From contig JAKAWO010000213.1 in assembly GCA_021827255.1 (NCBI GenBank), positions 1 to 5,499 of the forward strand: a stretch of DNA of 5,499 nt, written 5' to 3'. The notes under the pieces were generated by a model. That model had not been told where the DNA came from. It searched no databases and worked only from the letters and a program-made list of their open reading frames with translations. Position 1 is the first letter of the stretch, and each line of letters opens with the position of its first letter. Origin of the DNA: Acidobacteriota bacterium (GTDB taxonomy: Bacteria > Acidobacteriota > Terriglobia > UBA7540). The translations under genes and the position numbers were made by a program. This document shows positions 5,142 to 5,499 of the stretch, one piece after another.

Positions 5142-5499
5142 ATGAGTGCCGTACGTTCCGGGTACTTGAATCTGCTGATGGCCTTGCTTGCCGCCATGAC
5201 CTTGAGCTTGCAAGTTCGGGCGCAGGTTTGCGGCGGAGTTGCCGTGGACCTGGGTTCCGAGTCATTGACGACGGGCCAGGCAGGATTTGACTCCGGAGCG
5301 CTGCCGGGTCCGGCCCATACGCCGCTGTGCCGCTTGCGCTGCCGGGGTTTTGTCGCCAGTGTTCCTGATGGCCCCCAGCAGCCATACGCGGGCACAGCGA
5401 CTCTGCTCAAAACCCTTGCGGCTTATCTCGTGCCAGCGCCGGCACCGGCGGCAACATACTTGAACGTCTTTTCTCCACCCGACACTTCCCCGCCCGTAT
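5142..5499 (+). CDS. Probable secreted protein, N-terminal part, right end off the window
   Basis: A frame open from the ATG at 5142 to the right edge gives 119 codons. The first residues form a good signal peptide: MSAVR, a hydrophobic core LNLLMALLAAMTLSL, and VRA before Q28 as cleavage site. The mature part begins QVCGGVAVDLGSESLTTG and later has a Pro/Ala-rich stretch (VPAPAPAATYLNVFSPP). I recognise no family; a large extracellular or surface protein is possible. The nearest upstream in-frame stop is TGA at 5106-5108. The Shine-Dalgarno is weak (GAAAG, 5133-5137). A TATAAG at 5018-5023 could be a -10 box but lacks a fitting -35. Competing frames on both strands lack a signal peptide and are Arg/Pro-rich. 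The gene diverges from padR. Confidence 0.5.
   Translation, partial: MSAVRSGYLNLLMALLAAMTLSLQVRAQVCGGVAVDLGSESLTTGQAGFDSGALPGPAHTPLCRLRCRGFVASVPDGPQQPYAGTATLLKTLAAYLVPAPAPAATYLNVFSPPDTSPPV

Noticed and set aside
4895..5410. Minus-strand frame of 171 codons upstream of padR
   Set aside because: It would run through the padR promoter to the ribosome binding site, its composition is Arg/Pro/Ala-rich, and it is antisense to the frame with the signal peptide.

Overview
This window most likely comes from an Acidobacteriota genome. The evidence is a PadR regulator paired with a very large MacB/FtsX-type permease of the ADOP class (acidobacterial duplicated orphan permease), encoded without an ATPase. 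Intergenic gaps that are rich in short hairpin repeats fit this. The permease gene and the neighbouring coding regions are moderately G+C-rich. The taxonomic call is an inference from gene content; no rRNA or other marker gene is present.

Layout, left to right. Positions 1-395 (minus) hold the N-terminal 131 codons of a DUF4126 membrane protein whose C-terminus lies beyond the left edge. Positions 396-638 are a gap containing two hairpin repeats. Positions 639-1205 (minus) encode a small secreted protein of unknown function with a clear signal peptide. Positions 1206-1539 are non-coding; they carry a perfect 10-bp inverted repeat (a second copy of the module seen at 518-554) and two hairpins just after the permease stop codon. 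Positions 1540-4227 (minus) encode the intact 895-residue permease, with a GTG start and a strong GGAGG ribosome binding site. Positions 4228-4537 are a leader packed with hairpins and dyads. Positions 4538-4882 (minus) encode the PadR regulator, and just upstream of it is the best promoter in the window (TTGACA, 17 bp, TATGCT) with a palindrome inside the spacer. Positions 4946-5141 are a divergent intergenic region. From 5142 to the right edge (plus) runs the start of a probable secreted protein, truncated by the window.

How the genes may work together. The PadR gene and the permease gene point the same way, and the only good promoter is in front of padR, so they probably form a two-gene unit in which PadR represses its own promoter and, by read-through, the permease. 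The roughly 310-bp hairpin-filled leader between them could tune permease expression relative to padR. Permeases of this family usually lack a genetically linked ATPase, and none is visible here, so the energy source and substrate cannot be told from the sequence. The DUF4126 and secreted-protein genes show no functional link to this unit beyond sharing a strand.

The most interesting non-gene signals are a dispersed family of short palindromes with a conserved CTAC tail that surrounds the padR-permease unit, a pair of 37-bp hairpin modules in the same orientation flanking the secreted-protein gene, and the palindrome in the padR promoter. No CRISPR array, transposase, tRNA or rRNA was seen. 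Nothing here clearly amounts to a new biological system.
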